The position numbers and the translations under genes were made by a program. A stretch of 64,000 nucleotides of DNA from CBDFHF01 sp965247565 (GTDB lineage Bacteria; Pseudomonadota; Gammaproteobacteria; Methylococcales; Methylomonadaceae). Shown in pieces: positions 1 through 9,277 of this stretch. The stretch is taken from assembly GCA_965247565.1 (NCBI GenBank), contig CBDFHF010000003.1:2356001-2420000 (forward strand), in the 5' to 3' direction. The notes under the pieces were generated by a model that searched no databases, was not told the DNA's origin, and saw only the letters and a list, made by a program, of their open reading frames with translations. The stretch's first letter is position 1. Every line of letters starts with the position of its first letter.

Positions 1-1
1 T

Positions 2-1123
2 GATAGGTCCGCTAAGTTAGCGCCGGGAAAAAAAGCAACTAGCATCACTAACAAGTCCTCATCTAATAAAACAGACACTAAAAAAACTGACGCAAATCAG
101 CGAACTGCCGCAAAACCAACTGCCAGTGGACAAACTGGCGACGCAAAAGTGGCTAATGTTGGCGAGGTCAAAATTATTGCCGACGAATTAAATAATGCCA
201 TTGTTGTGGTTGCAACACCTCAGGAATATGAAATCATTCGCACGATAATCACCCAATTGGACGTTATGCCCTTGCAAGTCCTGATTGACGCAACCATCGT
301 TTCGGTCGAGCTTAAAGATGATTTAAAGTACGGCATACAATGGTACTTTGATCACGGAGACAGTAATGTCGGTAGTGGCCTTGGAACCTCGACGCTTGGT
401 AAGCTAGGGCTTGCGGCCGCGGAAGGATTTGCTACCGGGGGGCTGAGTGCCATGTATAACTCAGGAGCAGTTAATGCATTACTGACCTCGCAGGCTAATA
501 AGGATAATGTCAATGTAATTTCCTCGCCTTCATTAATGGTATTAAACAACCAAGAAGCTACGATTGAAGTGGGTACCCAAATTCCTATTTTAAGCGGGTC
601 ATTGTCCGGAGTTGGTGCGACCAGTACTGGCTCAAGCGCTTCAGCTACTAACTCAAATGGGTTCGTTACAAATAACCAAATTGATTATAAAGATACTGGG
701 GTTAAACTGGTGGTGAAGCCAAGAGTGAATGCTAATGGCATGGTTATCATGGAAATTAAGCAAACGGTAAGCGATCCAGTTAAATCAACTATTGGTGTTA
801 CCGAATCAGCCGCAATTTCAAAAAAAGAGATTGAAAGTTCTGTTGCTGTGCTAGATGGCGAGACTATCGTATTAGGCGGCTTGATAAAAGAAGACAATAC
901 CTATAATAAGTCGGGAATTCCATTTTTGCATGAAATACCTTGGATAGGTCCTTTGTTTGGCAATACCACAAACAACAAAGATAGGAACGAGTTAGTTGTG
1001 CTGATAACACCACGGGTCGTTAAATCCAAGCAAGACTCTAGAGTTATTTCTGCGGAATTCAAACGCAAATTATCGGGGATCTATCAGGAAGTTCCTGAAT
1101 ATAATCCTGTGAATCCCCAATAG
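2..1123 (+). CDS. gspD: Type II secretion system secretin GspD, 3' part
   Basis: The reading frame is open from the window edge, so the gene starts outside and only about 373 C-terminal residues are seen. GspD forms the outer-membrane pore of the type II secretion system. Visible parts are an Ala/Thr/Lys-rich low-complexity stretch at the edge, an N3-type domain (LNNAIVVVATPQEYEIIRTI), and the secretin core with VNVISSPSLMVLNNQEA, VGTQIPILSG and the late ELVVLITPRVV motif. The Ser/Thr/Gly-rich gate loop (around GVGATSTGSSASATNSNG) is typical. A hairpin with a T-run follows the stop codon. PilQ and type III secretins are alternatives, but the C-terminal pattern fits GspD best. Confidence 0.9.
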   Translation, partial: DRSAKLAPGKKATSITNKSSSNKTDTKKTDANQRTAAKPTASGQTGDAKVANVGEVKIIADELNNAIVVVATPQEYEIIRTIITQLDVMPLQVLIDATIVSVELKDDLKYGIQWYFDHGDSNVGSGLGTSTLGKLGLAAAEGFATGGLSAMYNSGAVNALLTSQANKDNVNVISSPSLMVLNNQEATIEVGTQIPILSGSLSGVGATSTGSSASATNSNGFVTNNQIDYKDTGVKLVVKPRVNANGMVIMEIKQTVSDPVKSTIGVTESAAISKKEIESSVAVLDGETIVLGGLIKEDNTYNKSGIPFLHEIPWIGPLFGNTTNNKDRNELVVLITPRVVKSKQDSRVISAEFKRKLSGIYQEVPEYNPVNPQ

Positions 1124-1234
1124 CTGGATGTTTATCGACGGGATTGGGTTTTGTAAGTCAGAAACAATCGAATCATCAAACCACTTAGGGCAAGTTACAG
1201 TCACCTATAACCATTACGCCTAAGTGGCTTAATT

Positions 1235-1276
1235 AAGGGTGTTGACCTTATATCAAGGTGAACACCTTTGTTTTTT
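1235..1276 (+). terminator. Rho-independent terminator after gspD
   Basis: A stem GGTGTTGACCTT / AAGGTGAACACC (one mismatch) closes a 5-nt loop and is followed by TTTTTT on the plus strand, fitting termination of gspD. A second, longer-looped inverted repeat, CCACTTAGG (1181-1189) / CCTAAGTGG (1219-1227), lies just upstream and may be a second structure in the same transcript end. Confidence 0.7.
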
Positions 1277-1282
1277 AATTGA

Positions 1283-1936
1283 TTAAAGCGTAATAACGTC
1301 TTCACCTTTGCTGATTAAAACCACATCGGCAGGTCGCATAGCAAATAAACCAACGGTAATTACGCCAGTAATGTTGTTGATCAATTGTTCCAATTTTAAA
1401 GGTTCGGTGATATTCAAGTTATGCACATCCAGAATTTCGCCGTGGTTGTCTGTAATACAACCTTCACGCCACACTGGTTGACCGCCTAATTTAACAAGTT
1501 CTCTGGCCACGTAACTTCTGGCCATTGGGATCACTTCAACAGGTAATGGAAATTTACCTAACACGTCAACGCCTTTCGATTCATCGACAATACATACAAA
1601 GGTTTTGCTTGCAGCAGCAACGATTTTTTCTCGGGTTAATGCAGCGCCACCGCCCTTGATCATTTGTTTGAGTGGGTTTACTTCGTCGGCGCCGTCCACA
1701 TAGACATCAAGAGTGCCAACAGTATTTAAATCAAACACAGGAATACCCAGTTTTTTTAAGCGTTCCGTACTGGCTAGGGAGCTGGATACGGCGCCTTCAA
1801 TAGTGCCTCTGAAATCGGCCAGGTAATCAATGAAGTGGTTAACTGTTGAGCCCGTGCCAACGCCAATAATAGGCACATCTTTAACGTATTTTAGGGCGGC
1901 TTGGGCTACTTTTTGTTTTAATTCGTCTTGTGTCAT
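1283..1936 (-). CDS. rpiA: Ribose-5-phosphate isomerase A
   Basis: RpiA interconverts ribose 5-phosphate and ribulose 5-phosphate in the cytoplasmic pentose phosphate pathway; in ribulose-monophosphate methylotrophs it also feeds regeneration of the formaldehyde acceptor. The 217 residues match the family's usual length. The phosphate loop GTGSTVNHFI, the DGADEVN motif with its catalytic Asp, and KGGGAALTREKI with catalytic Lys and Glu are all visible. It is transcribed away from ilvA, with 85 bp between the two starts, and faces gspD tail to tail. Confidence 0.96.
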   Translation of the reverse strand: MTQDELKQKVAQAALKYVKDVPIIGVGTGSTVNHFIDYLADFRGTIEGAVSSSLASTERLKKLGIPVFDLNTVGTLDVYVDGADEVNPLKQMIKGGGAALTREKIVAAASKTFVCIVDESKGVDVLGKFPLPVEVIPMARSYVARELVKLGGQPVWREGCITDNHGEILDVHNLNITEPLKLEQLINNITGVITVGLFAMRPADVVLISKGEDVITL

Positions 1937-2021
1937 GAGTCTATCGCAATTCCAGTAAGGGTTAGTAAATACTGTGGGATAATACCGCAGATACCGAGTT
2001 TCTTCAGCCGATTTTTACACA

Positions 2022-3545
2022 ATGCCACAAAAATACATAGAAAAAATACTCCGCGCTAAAGTTTATGATGTTGCTGCAGAAACCCCATTAGATTGCGCTT
2101 TGTCTCTGTCTGAGCGCTTAGCTAATACGGTTTATCTGAAGCGGGAAGATTTGCAGTCGGTGTTTTCGTTCAAGATACGCGGCGCTTATAACAAAATGTC
2201 TCAGTTAGATGAAGTGTCTAAGGCTAAAGGCGTCATTGCCGCTTCAGCCGGAAACCATGCGCAGGGCGTTGCATTATCGGCCAAAAAGTTGGGTATTAAG
2301 GCATTGATTGTTATGCCCAAAACTACGCCAGAAATTAAAATAAAATCGGTTAAGTCCAAAGGTGCCAAAATTGTTTTATTTGGCGACTCCTATGATGAGG
2401 CCTATGGTCACGCGCAAGAGTTAGCGGTCGAAAAAGGTATGGTGTTTATACACCCTTTTGATGACCCTGATGTGATTGCTGGACAAGGTACGGTAGCAAT
2501 GGAAATTCTTCGTCAGCAAACCGGAGATCTCCACGCCATTTTTGTTCCAGTTGGCGGCGGTGGCTTGTGTGCTGGGATTGCTACCTATGTAAAGTTTGTG
2601 CGTCCGGAAATAAAAATTATAGCGGTAGAACCGGATGATGCGGATTGTCTTAATCAAGCGTTTAAAGCAAACAGGCGAGTGATCTTGCCACAAGTCGGTT
2701 TGTTTGCCGACGGCGTTGCTGTTAAGCAAATTGGTACAGAAACATTTCGTTTGGCAAAGCTCTATGTTGACGAGGTGATTACTGTGAGTACCGACGAAAT
2801 TTGCGCTGCTATCAAAGATATTTTTGATGATACCCGCTCTATTTCCGAACCCGCTGGTGCCCTAGCTGTGGCCGGTTTAAAAAAGTATGTGGAACGTGAA
2901 CAGGTAACAGGGCAGACCTTGGTTGCTATCGACAGTGGTGCCAATATGAATTTTGATCGGTTACGTTATGTCGCTGAACGAGCGCAGGTAGGGGAGCATC
3001 GTGAAATTTTACTCGCTGTAACCATACCAGAAATTCCCGGCAGCTTTTTAAAATTCTGCAAATTATTAGGCACGCGAAGTATCACCGAGTTTAATTACCG
3101 GTATTTTGATAAAACTCAGGCGCAAGTTTTTGTGGGCATATCGAGTAGTGGTCTGGAAACTGATCGTGCAGAGGTTATTGCTCAGCTACAGGCTCATCAA
3201 TTTAACGTTACTGATATGACCAAAAATGATCTAGCCAAAGAGCATATTCGCTATATGGTTGGCGGGCATGCACCTTGTGAGCTCAACGAAATCATTTACA
3301 GTTTAGAATTTCCTGAGCGCCCTGGCGCATTACTAAAATTTTTAACAGCAATGGGCGGGCGCTGGAATATCAGTTTGTTTCATTATCGCAATCACGGTGC
3401 GGCATTTGGTAAAGTTTTGATGGGGGTACAAATGCCGGAAACAGAGCGGAAAGCTTGCCAGCACTGCCTTGATGAATTGGGTTTTGCTTATCGGGAAGAA
3501 ACAGAAAATCTTGCTTACCGACTATTTTCAGGTGGAATGCGCTAA
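2022..3545 (+). CDS. ilvA: Threonine ammonia-lyase, biosynthetic
   Basis: This PLP enzyme deaminates threonine to 2-oxobutyrate, the first committed step of isoleucine synthesis. The 507-residue length matches the long, allosterically regulated form. The N-terminal catalytic domain has the PLP lysine in SFKIRGAYNKM (Lys51), the SAGNHAQGVA motif and the glycine loop VGGGGLCAG near residue 178. The C-terminal third carries two ACT-like regulatory domains (one begins EILLAVTIPEIPGSF, the second EIIYSLEFPERPGAL), which in this family bind isoleucine and valine. Its stop codon abuts that of the convergent EVE gene. Confidence 0.96.
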   Translation: MPQKYIEKILRAKVYDVAAETPLDCALSLSERLANTVYLKREDLQSVFSFKIRGAYNKMSQLDEVSKAKGVIAASAGNHAQGVALSAKKLGIKALIVMPKTTPEIKIKSVKSKGAKIVLFGDSYDEAYGHAQELAVEKGMVFIHPFDDPDVIAGQGTVAMEILRQQTGDLHAIFVPVGGGGLCAGIATYVKFVRPEIKIIAVEPDDADCLNQAFKANRRVILPQVGLFADGVAVKQIGTETFRLAKLYVDEVITVSTDEICAAIKDIFDDTRSISEPAGALAVAGLKKYVEREQVTGQTLVAIDSGANMNFDRLRYVAERAQVGEHREILLAVTIPEIPGSFLKFCKLLGTRSITEFNYRYFDKTQAQVFVGISSSGLETDRAEVIAQLQAHQFNVTDMTKNDLAKEHIRYMVGGHAPCELNEIIYSLEFPERPGALLKFLTAMGGRWNISLFHYRNHGAAFGKVLMGVQMPETERKACQHCLDELGFAYREETENLAYRLFSGGMR

Positions 3546-4004
3546 TTATTCTAGCGACAGAATGAAATCCCATTGAGCTTTAGTAACCGGCATAATGGAT
3601 AAGCGATTGCCTCGTTGCACTAAAGCCAGCTCAGCCAATTCCGGGTAGGGTTTTAACTCTTGTAAGGTAATAGTGCGCACCAGACTTCTAACATACTTTA
3701 CATCCACCATTATCCAACGCGGGTTCTCAGGGTCGCTTTTAGGGTCGTAGTGCGGGTCGTTTTCATCAAAAGCCAAAAAATCAGGGTAGCCCTCTTTAAC
3801 GATTTCCATAATGCCGACGATGCCAGGTAAGGCGCAGTTCGAATGATAAAAAAACACTTGATCACCCAGTTTCATTTCATCACGCAGCATATTTCGGGCC
3901 TGATAATTACGTACACCATCCCAATGTTCGGTTTGGTTGGGTTTGTCATGCAAATCCTCAATGCTGAATGCGTCAGGTTCGGATTTCATTAGCCAGTAAT
4001 TCAT
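3546..4004 (-). CDS. EVE domain-containing protein
   Basis: A 152-residue single-domain protein of the EVE/THYN1 family, PUA-like folds thought to bind modified bases in DNA or RNA. The family signature is clear: MNYWLMKSEPDAFSI at the N-terminus, then HWDGVRNYQARNMLRDEMKLGD and FFYHSNC...GIVGIMEI. The aromatic-rich N-terminus forms the presumed base pocket. It is a stand-alone version, not fused to a nuclease. It converges on ilvA with no spacer. The cellular role is not established. Confidence 0.9.
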   Translation of the reverse strand: MNYWLMKSEPDAFSIEDLHDKPNQTEHWDGVRNYQARNMLRDEMKLGDQVFFYHSNCALPGIVGIMEIVKEGYPDFLAFDENDPHYDPKSDPENPRWIMVDVKYVRSLVRTITLQELKPYPELAELALVQRGNRLSIMPVTKAQWDFILSLE

Positions 4005-4207
4005 GCGCGCGTTCTCCAGTTTTAAATTGCTAAGTCAGGGTTGGTGCTTAAATAAGTCTTCTATTTTTTCGGTAGCCTAAACGGTGTTGATGATCTGGTA
4101 ATAATTCAACTAGCTTCCTACTAAATAACTTATCTACCATATAAAGTTAGCAGCTGCTGACGATTAGTGCAATTTTACAATGATTTGTTTTTTGCATGAT
4201 CCAAAAA

Positions 4208-4232
4208 AAAACCCGCTGCTAGAGCGGGTTTT
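4208..4232 (-). terminator. Terminator downstream of the OmpA-family gene
   Basis: The inverted repeat AACCCGCT / AGCGGGTT with a short loop is flanked by an A-run on one side and a T-run on the other, so it could work in both directions. On the minus strand it lies just past the stop codon of the OmpA-family gene. Confidence 0.85.
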
Positions 4233-4261
4233 TTAAGGTTAGAAAACGTTAGTTTTCAGTT

Positions 4262-5311
4262 TTAGTTGCCAGTCCAAACCAGCTCAACACGGCGGTTTTG
4301 GTGTCTGCCTTCTTCGGTACTGTTATCAGCAATCGGTTGGTTTTCACCAAAGCCTTTTGCATACATGGTATTAGCAACGCCTCTTTGTTTGAGGTAGTTG
4401 GCTACTGATTGCGAGCGACGTTTTGACAGCTTCATGTTGTGCGAGTTGGTGCCTTCGCTGCTAGTATGGCCATGAACTTCAATGTCGCTTTTTTGTGGGT
4501 AAGCAATTAGGCTTTCCGCTACGCCATCCAAAATACTCATTGCTTCTGGTGTCAATACTGCTGAGTCGTGTTTAAAGTTAACACCTTTTAATTCAAGACT
4601 TAGCGCACAACCTTGCGCGTCAACCTTGCTGCCAGCAATAGTCGCAGGGCATTTGTCATCGCAGTTTGAAACGCCGTCTGCGTCAGAGTCTTGTGTCGCG
4701 CAATTATCAACTGGAGCCGCCGCTACTGGTGCAGGAGTTTCAACCGGCGCGTGTGGCTTTGCTCCAAATGGAACAACGAAACCAACATTAACGACCATAT
4801 CATGGAACTCATCATTGCCAGATTGCAGATTGGCGTTGAAGTTGTGGTTATAGCGGTAACGTACATCACTGCGTAACATGAAATTGTCGTGCAATTCATA
4901 AGATACGCCCATACCGGCTTCGCCGATGAAGCCAGTGCCGCTGTCATGGTTAGTACTAGTGTTCATCGCGCCTAAGCCGATAACAGTGTACGGAGCAAGT
5001 TTGCCGCGTGAAATGTAATATTGTGCTTCAGCAGTGCCGCCAGTCATGTCCCAACGACCCTGAGGACCGCCATCGGTACTCAAGCCTTGATAAAAGCCTC
5101 TCAATTCCACATTGAAATGTTCGTTCAGCATTTTGCCGACGCCCATGCCGCCGCCCCAGCCGTCTTTCGCATCGCGATCACCGCCGGGTCTGACATAGCT
5201 GCCAAAAGGAGCAACATACCAGCGATCATCTGGGTACTCTTCCGCCTGAGCCATAGGAGCAATGCCTACAGTGGTTAATGCTGCAAGAGCAAATAATTGT
5301 TTTTTAAGCAT
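4262..5311 (-). CDS. OmpA-family outer membrane protein (beta-barrel, TSP3-like linker, OmpA domain)
   Basis: This is a 349-residue outer-membrane protein. A signal peptide (MLKKQLFALAALTTVGIAPMAQA) precedes an eight-strand-type barrel to about residue 185, a Pro/Ala linker, a calcium-binding thrombospondin-3-like motif (DSDADGVSNCDDKCP, about residues 208-222), and a C-terminal OmpA peptidoglycan-binding domain with EVHGHTSSEGTNSHNMKLSK and the RRVELVW ending. It probably anchors the outer membrane to the cell wall. It is a single gene with its own terminator; the 412-bp upstream region should hold its promoter. Confidence 0.92.
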   Translation of the reverse strand: MLKKQLFALAALTTVGIAPMAQAEEYPDDRWYVAPFGSYVRPGGDRDAKDGWGGGMGVGKMLNEHFNVELRGFYQGLSTDGGPQGRWDMTGGTAEAQYYISRGKLAPYTVIGLGAMNTSTNHDSGTGFIGEAGMGVSYELHDNFMLRSDVRYRYNHNFNANLQSGNDEFHDMVVNVGFVVPFGAKPHAPVETPAPVAAAPVDNCATQDSDADGVSNCDDKCPATIAGSKVDAQGCALSLELKGVNFKHDSAVLTPEAMSILDGVAESLIAYPQKSDIEVHGHTSSEGTNSHNMKLSKRRSQSVANYLKQRGVANTMYAKGFGENQPIADNSTEEGRHQNRRVELVWTGN

Positions 5312-5723
5312 AATAATTCCTTATTCATGAGGGTTTAAAAACGGACGATCTTAAATACTAAAGGCTAAGACCTTATGCACACTTCAATTATAGTTGAAGA
5401 TAAAAGCAAAATGCTCCGCGCTTGCCATTATTGTAAAGGCCGAGTTGGTTTACTGCAATAAAAAAACACATATTTGTAGGTTTTTTGAAACAACTCTCAT
5501 TATATTGCAACTTTCGTAACCCATTGAATCATCCTTACAATCATTGAATTTTGGCGAGGCGGCCGATAGTCAGGTTAAATCCAACATGAACAAACAACAA
5601 GAGTTGTACTAAAGCAACAGTTAGAGATTTGTCGAGAGCACTGCAGGTGAGTTTGCACCAAAAGCCAAAATAGTCTAGCTTTTTCAATTGGGTGCAAACT
5701 ACTGGGGTTACTTGCGTTTAAGC
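5312..5723. other. Intergenic region without a recognisable gene
   Basis: These 412 bp separate two minus-strand genes. They must contain the promoter and leader of the OmpA-family gene. No convincing ORF, RNA gene or repeat was seen. Confidence 0.5.
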
Positions 5724-6038
5724 TTATTTGACAATAAGACTGTTATTAACGGACTTTACACCGCGAATTTTTCTTACGACCTCTACAGCTCTTTCAGCAG
5801 CGGCAGCGGAATCAACAAAACCGCTTAACTGCACAACGCCTTTAAAAGACTCTACATCTATTTGCATTAATTTAAGACGAGGATCGCCTAAAATTGAAGC
5901 TTTTACTTTGGAAGTTAGTGCTGTGTTATCTAGGTATTCACCAGTACTTTCATAAGTTCTACCACCTGCACAGCCGCTAAATGATCCAATCAGCGCCAAG
6001 GCTAATATAAAACGCATTATCAAATTTAATTTACTCAT
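5724..6038 (-). CDS. BON-domain lipoprotein
   Basis: A small envelope lipoprotein of about 104 residues. From the chosen ATG it has a hydrophobic leader and a lipobox ending GSFSGC, so it is probably lipid-anchored. The remainder is one BON domain (ALTSKVKASILGDPRLK, IDVESFKGVVQLSGFVDS, VRKIRGVKSVNNSLIV), a phospholipid-associated fold found in OsmY-type proteins. A GTG seven codons upstream is another possible start; the ATG places the leader normally, but neither has a strong Shine-Dalgarno sequence. Stress or osmotic induction is typical of the family but not shown here. Confidence 0.85.
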   Translation of the reverse strand: MSKLNLIMRFILALALIGSFSGCAGGRTYESTGEYLDNTALTSKVKASILGDPRLKLMQIDVESFKGVVQLSGFVDSAAAAERAVEVVRKIRGVKSVNNSLIVK

Positions 6039-6059
6039 AATAGTTATGCTTTGTGGCAC

Positions 6060-6699
6060 TCCGGGTTACAAATTAAAAGGTTTAAAGCAGACATTGGATT
6101 GACAGGTCGTTGCGTTGGTTCCCATTCTGAATTTAATTTAGGGTCGCAGAAGACCTTTACAACGGGATGCTTAAAATAATACAGCAATATAAGTATAGAT
6201 GTAATTATCTTACATTCAGCCTTATGGTTAAGTTAACTTGGCTATAGGTGAAACAGGCGTGGAAATTACAAAGTTATTTTTTCAAAAAGCCTTGCTCAGC
6301 GCTTTGTAATTGGTTGTATTTTCTAGTATTGGGATTGCGTGGTTTAGGTTACCCCAGTTGGTGCTGTATATTGGACGGCTCTTGTCGTAAGCTCTTTTAG
6401 ATCTGAATCGTTGTCTTTGCGGACATTCGCAAAGTAAACCGACGGAAAATTTGAATTTCAATACTCGGCCAATTGCGAACCGCTAAGTTGCGGTCGTAAG
6501 TGACCTCTCTTGAATATATACCTGCCTGCCAGATTAGCTATAGATCCTTGGTTGCAAGACCTGTTCCCTACCTCTGGGAGATTAGGGCGATGGATTTACG
6601 TTGTTGGATCATAAATTTAGTGTGCGCTATGCGCAACTTTAAACGGTAAATGGTGCGTAAAACACACCCTACAATACTTACGATCTTCCGACATACGGG
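6060..6699. other. Intergenic region without a recognisable gene
   Basis: This is a 640-bp AT-rich stretch between two minus-strand genes. No ORF with family resemblance, no tRNA-like fold and no clear terminator was seen. The end nearest the exonuclease gene carries GGTGCGTAAAACACACCCTA, reminiscent of the CCCACCCTA-ended repeat in the urt cluster, but the match is short. Confidence 0.4.
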
Positions 6700-7554
6700 T
6701 TAATTGGCTTGAACAACCAATTGTTTAAAATCACTTTCCTTGATAATACGAATTTTATAGCCTTTTGCTATAAGCTGCTCTGCTTTCAAATGTTTCAAAC
6801 TCTTATCTTTGCCTGCTAATTTAGTTACATCATGGTCTCCAACGACCAGTAATGTTGTTTTTTTGGTAACACTTGAATCAACGGCACATCCAATACGAGC
6901 AACAAGATCAGCAGCATCCCGACGAGGAATTTCTAATGCCCCTGTAAAGACCAAAATTTCCCCATACATTTCTCCTTCAGGATTACCATCTCTGGTGACG
7001 GTTAATCTGTTAGGATTTATTGGTTGAGAAGTTCTTTTAAGCCAAGCATTAGTATCCAGTCCTGATTTGTTTACTGCTGCGATCAAAACCTGACCAGATG
7101 CTTTAGCATCTTCTAAAGCATCATGATGTTTAAACTCGTAACCAATGATTTTACAAACATTTGCTAAACCGTATCCGCTCCAAGCACATTCTTCCCATGT
7201 GCGACGCGCTACTCTTGCAGAATCGAGCCAAGTAGTTTCAATTGGAATAAGAGAATATTTTGCAAATGCTCGTTCGATAGATACACGATCAAAATGTGTG
7301 TGGCTAACAGAGATTGAATTGGATAAAAAACGTTTTAGCTCACCAACTATTTCTGGAAAAGTTGGAGCTTCAATTACATCATCTTCTGAAATACCATGAA
7401 TATGAATATTGATAGAGTCAAAATAATCTTCTGGATCAATAAGTGATGACCATTCATCTATTAATTCGCCGTCTTTGAATTTAGCCATACCAATTTGACA
7501 TATTGATGCCATATCAGCATTTGCTGTTTCGACATCAATAGCGATAAATTCCAT
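6700..7554 (-). CDS. DnaQ-like 3'-5' exonuclease with C-terminal BRCT domain
   Basis: A 284-residue two-domain protein. Residues 1-165 are a DEDDh exonuclease related to the epsilon subunit of DNA polymerase III: ExoI DVETAN, ExoII HTHFDRVSIERAF and ExoIII HHDALEDAKASG. After a linker, EILVFTGALEIPRRDAADLV ... CAVDSSVTKKTTLLVVGD is a BRCT domain like that of NAD-dependent DNA ligase. DNA repair or end processing is likely; the exact role is not known. The start is set at the ATG at 7554 because GGAG lies 6 nt upstream; an earlier ATG overlaps that ribosome-binding site. Confidence 0.88.
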   Translation of the reverse strand: MEFIAIDVETANADMASICQIGMAKFKDGELIDEWSSLIDPEDYFDSINIHIHGISEDDVIEAPTFPEIVGELKRFLSNSISVSHTHFDRVSIERAFAKYSLIPIETTWLDSARVARRTWEECAWSGYGLANVCKIIGYEFKHHDALEDAKASGQVLIAAVNKSGLDTNAWLKRTSQPINPNRLTVTRDGNPEGEMYGEILVFTGALEIPRRDAADLVARIGCAVDSSVTKKTTLLVVGDHDVTKLAGKDKSLKHLKAEQLIAKGYKIRIIKESDFKQLVVQAN

Positions 7555-7671
7555 GTTTAACTCCATATTTAGTAATAGTCAAAGGGGGCAAAATTGATTG
7601 ATTTATTGTCATTGAGTGTTAATTTTCAATGGAGTCTGAAACCTTTGAATATATCCAATTCATATCGGCAT

Positions 7672-8016
7672 CTACATTCTAAAAACAACTTTAACAGTAA
7701 TTTTGTCTATGATTCGCCTGCCTAGCATCGGTATTTCTAGAAATTCACATGATTTAGTTTCGTTAGTTTCCCAATTACGTTCCGCCAAAAAATATTCATC
7801 TTTGTTGTTCATTGATGAAAAGTAACTTTTCAATTTTTTGTCATCAAATGATTTAACGTCTAGTACTTTTCCACGCTTAAGATGAAAAATAATTTGATGT
7901 ACGGGCATATTAATATGGTGGACATTGTTATCGATGTCGTTATCAAATAATTTAATCAAGTTAATCCGATCAGTCCCGTTCAAATTGAAGTACCAATCAT
8001 CGTAATTAATAGTCAT
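7672..8016 (-). CDS. Hypothetical protein, 114 residues
   Basis: I do not recognise this family. The product is soluble and rich in Asp, Asn and Lys, with no signal peptide or membrane segment. It begins MTINYDDWYFNLNG. The ATG at 8016 is preferred over an upstream GTG because GGAG lies 9 nt before it. It sits in a block of small accessory genes next to a toxin remnant, and could be an immunity or accessory protein, but nothing in the sequence proves that. Confidence 0.6.
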   Translation of the reverse strand: MTINYDDWYFNLNGTDRINLIKLFDNDIDNNVHHINMPVHQIIFHLKRGKVLDVKSFDDKKLKSYFSSMNNKDEYFLAERNWETNETKSCEFLEIPMLGRRIIDKITVKVVFRM

Positions 8017-8059
8017 AGTAAAATTCTCCACTCAATATTTATATAGCACATTTGCACGC

Positions 8060-8102
8060 ATCCGGTGGAGATAATGGGATTTCCCCGTTATCTCCACCGG
8101 AT
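8060..8102. repeat. Long inverted repeat (19-bp arms)
   Basis: ATCCGGTGGAGATAATGGG and CCCGTTATCTCCACCGGAT face each other across a 5-nt loop and match at 18 of 19 positions. No T-run follows on either strand, so it is not a standard terminator. It lies between the 114-residue gene and the ParE remnant and may be a REP-like element or an IS scar. Confidence 0.7.
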
Positions 8103-8224
8103 CCGGATATGCAGTTTTCCGCATCTTGCGGTTGAACCCATTGAAGGACAGCTTATTTGCCTTTCGCAGTCCCTGCAAATTAAATCTAATCGGCAGTTTT
8201 GGGTCGGTACCAAATATTGACTAA

Positions 8225-8443
8225 TCATTGGTCGAAATAAGCTGCGAAATTTATCGATTGATGCGGTATCCCGATAATGTCGATTCCCAAGGCATTGAGC
8301 ATATAGAAAATCAAATGAGAACCTTGAGGAAAACAGTAATAGCCTTCTGCAATATCTGACCGATGTTTGACGAGATGTGGATGCTTGGCTAACCAATTAA
8401 ACCATTCATTAATATCTGCCAAATAGCGGTTCCGTTGCGGCTG
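8225..8443 (-). pseudogene. Truncated ParE-type toxin
   Basis: Seventy-two codons match the C-terminal three quarters of RelE/ParE-superfamily toxins: RNRYLADINEWFNWLAKHP, then a basic stretch, then FPQGSHLIFYMLNALGIDIIGIPHQ. The first 25 or so residues of the family are missing. Sequence upstream in the same frame is hydrophobic and unlike ParE, and another frame there shows a protein-like stretch ending in stops. No ParD-type antitoxin gene is adjacent. It looks like a dead toxin-antitoxin locus. Confidence 0.65.
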
Positions 8444-8641
8444 ACCCATTGGTGGCATAATCACGTGCAATCTTGGTAGCCTCGCGAACGGTGGCAATGC
8501 TACCATCACTATTAACGGTATTATTAACAAGATTGGAACGTTAACAAACACCGTCAGTGTTAGCAGCGACCAACCAGACCAACTCGTAACCAACAACACT
8601 GAAAGCCAATCCATTACAGTCCAAGCATTGTTCTGTAATGG

Positions 8642-9265
8642 TTGTCAGTAATTGAGCTGGATCGTGATAAGCATTTTAATCTGATGAGAAATTACCTGTA
8701 TATTTGGCACGAACCTGAAAAACAATTGATTGTTGCCTCAGGTATTGAGTTTAAAGACTTTCAGCCTATTTTTTGTAGGCGAGGTGGCATAGTGCTAATC
8801 GAGCATAAGTCAAAACTTGCAGAGCATGATTTAGAAAGCGGGTTTGATTTTGTGACCAACGCTGGCCTTTCAGCGTTAATGAACGAAAACATCTACTCAT
8901 GGGGGAATTTTGTTTGGATAGATTACAAAGTGCCAACATTTCCCAAGCTGACTGATATTGAAGTTTCAGAAATTCTTTTCTTTGCTCATAAAGCCAAACC
9001 GTTCAAATCAGTAAATATTCACAGTCTTGATAATCAATTTATGGCTTATGTCCATGATGACGGTTGGTATTTGCAGCTCTACTACACAAGTTGGTTAGAA
9101 ATTGAAACGCTTATAAATACTATAATTCCATCCCATATCGGTAAGCTAAACACAGCAGAATTGAAGAAAGGCAATCATGGCTATTGGCTGCAGAACGGTC
9201 ATGTCATTACCGAAGAAAAAACATATGCTATTGACCTTATACTTAATCGGCGACTGTCTTTATAA
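8642..9265 (+). CDS. Hypothetical protein, 207 residues
   Basis: An unrecognised soluble protein rich in aromatic residues (YIWHEPEKQLIVASGIEF near the N-terminus, DDGWYLQLYYTSWLEIETLI in the middle). The only in-frame start after the upstream stop is TTG at 8642; an ATG at 8684 is an alternative. There is no signal peptide or transmembrane segment. It lies 12 bp before the next plus-strand gene, so the two are probably co-transcribed. Its place in an island-like block suggests an accessory or immunity-type role, without direct evidence. Confidence 0.55.
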   Translation: MSVIELDRDKHFNLMRNYLYIWHEPEKQLIVASGIEFKDFQPIFCRRGGIVLIEHKSKLAEHDLESGFDFVTNAGLSALMNENIYSWGNFVWIDYKVPTFPKLTDIEVSEILFFAHKAKPFKSVNIHSLDNQFMAYVHDDGWYLQLYYTSWLEIETLINTIIPSHIGKLNTAELKKGNHGYWLQNGHVITEEKTYAIDLILNRRLSL

Positions 9266-9277
9266 ACTAAGTAGCTT

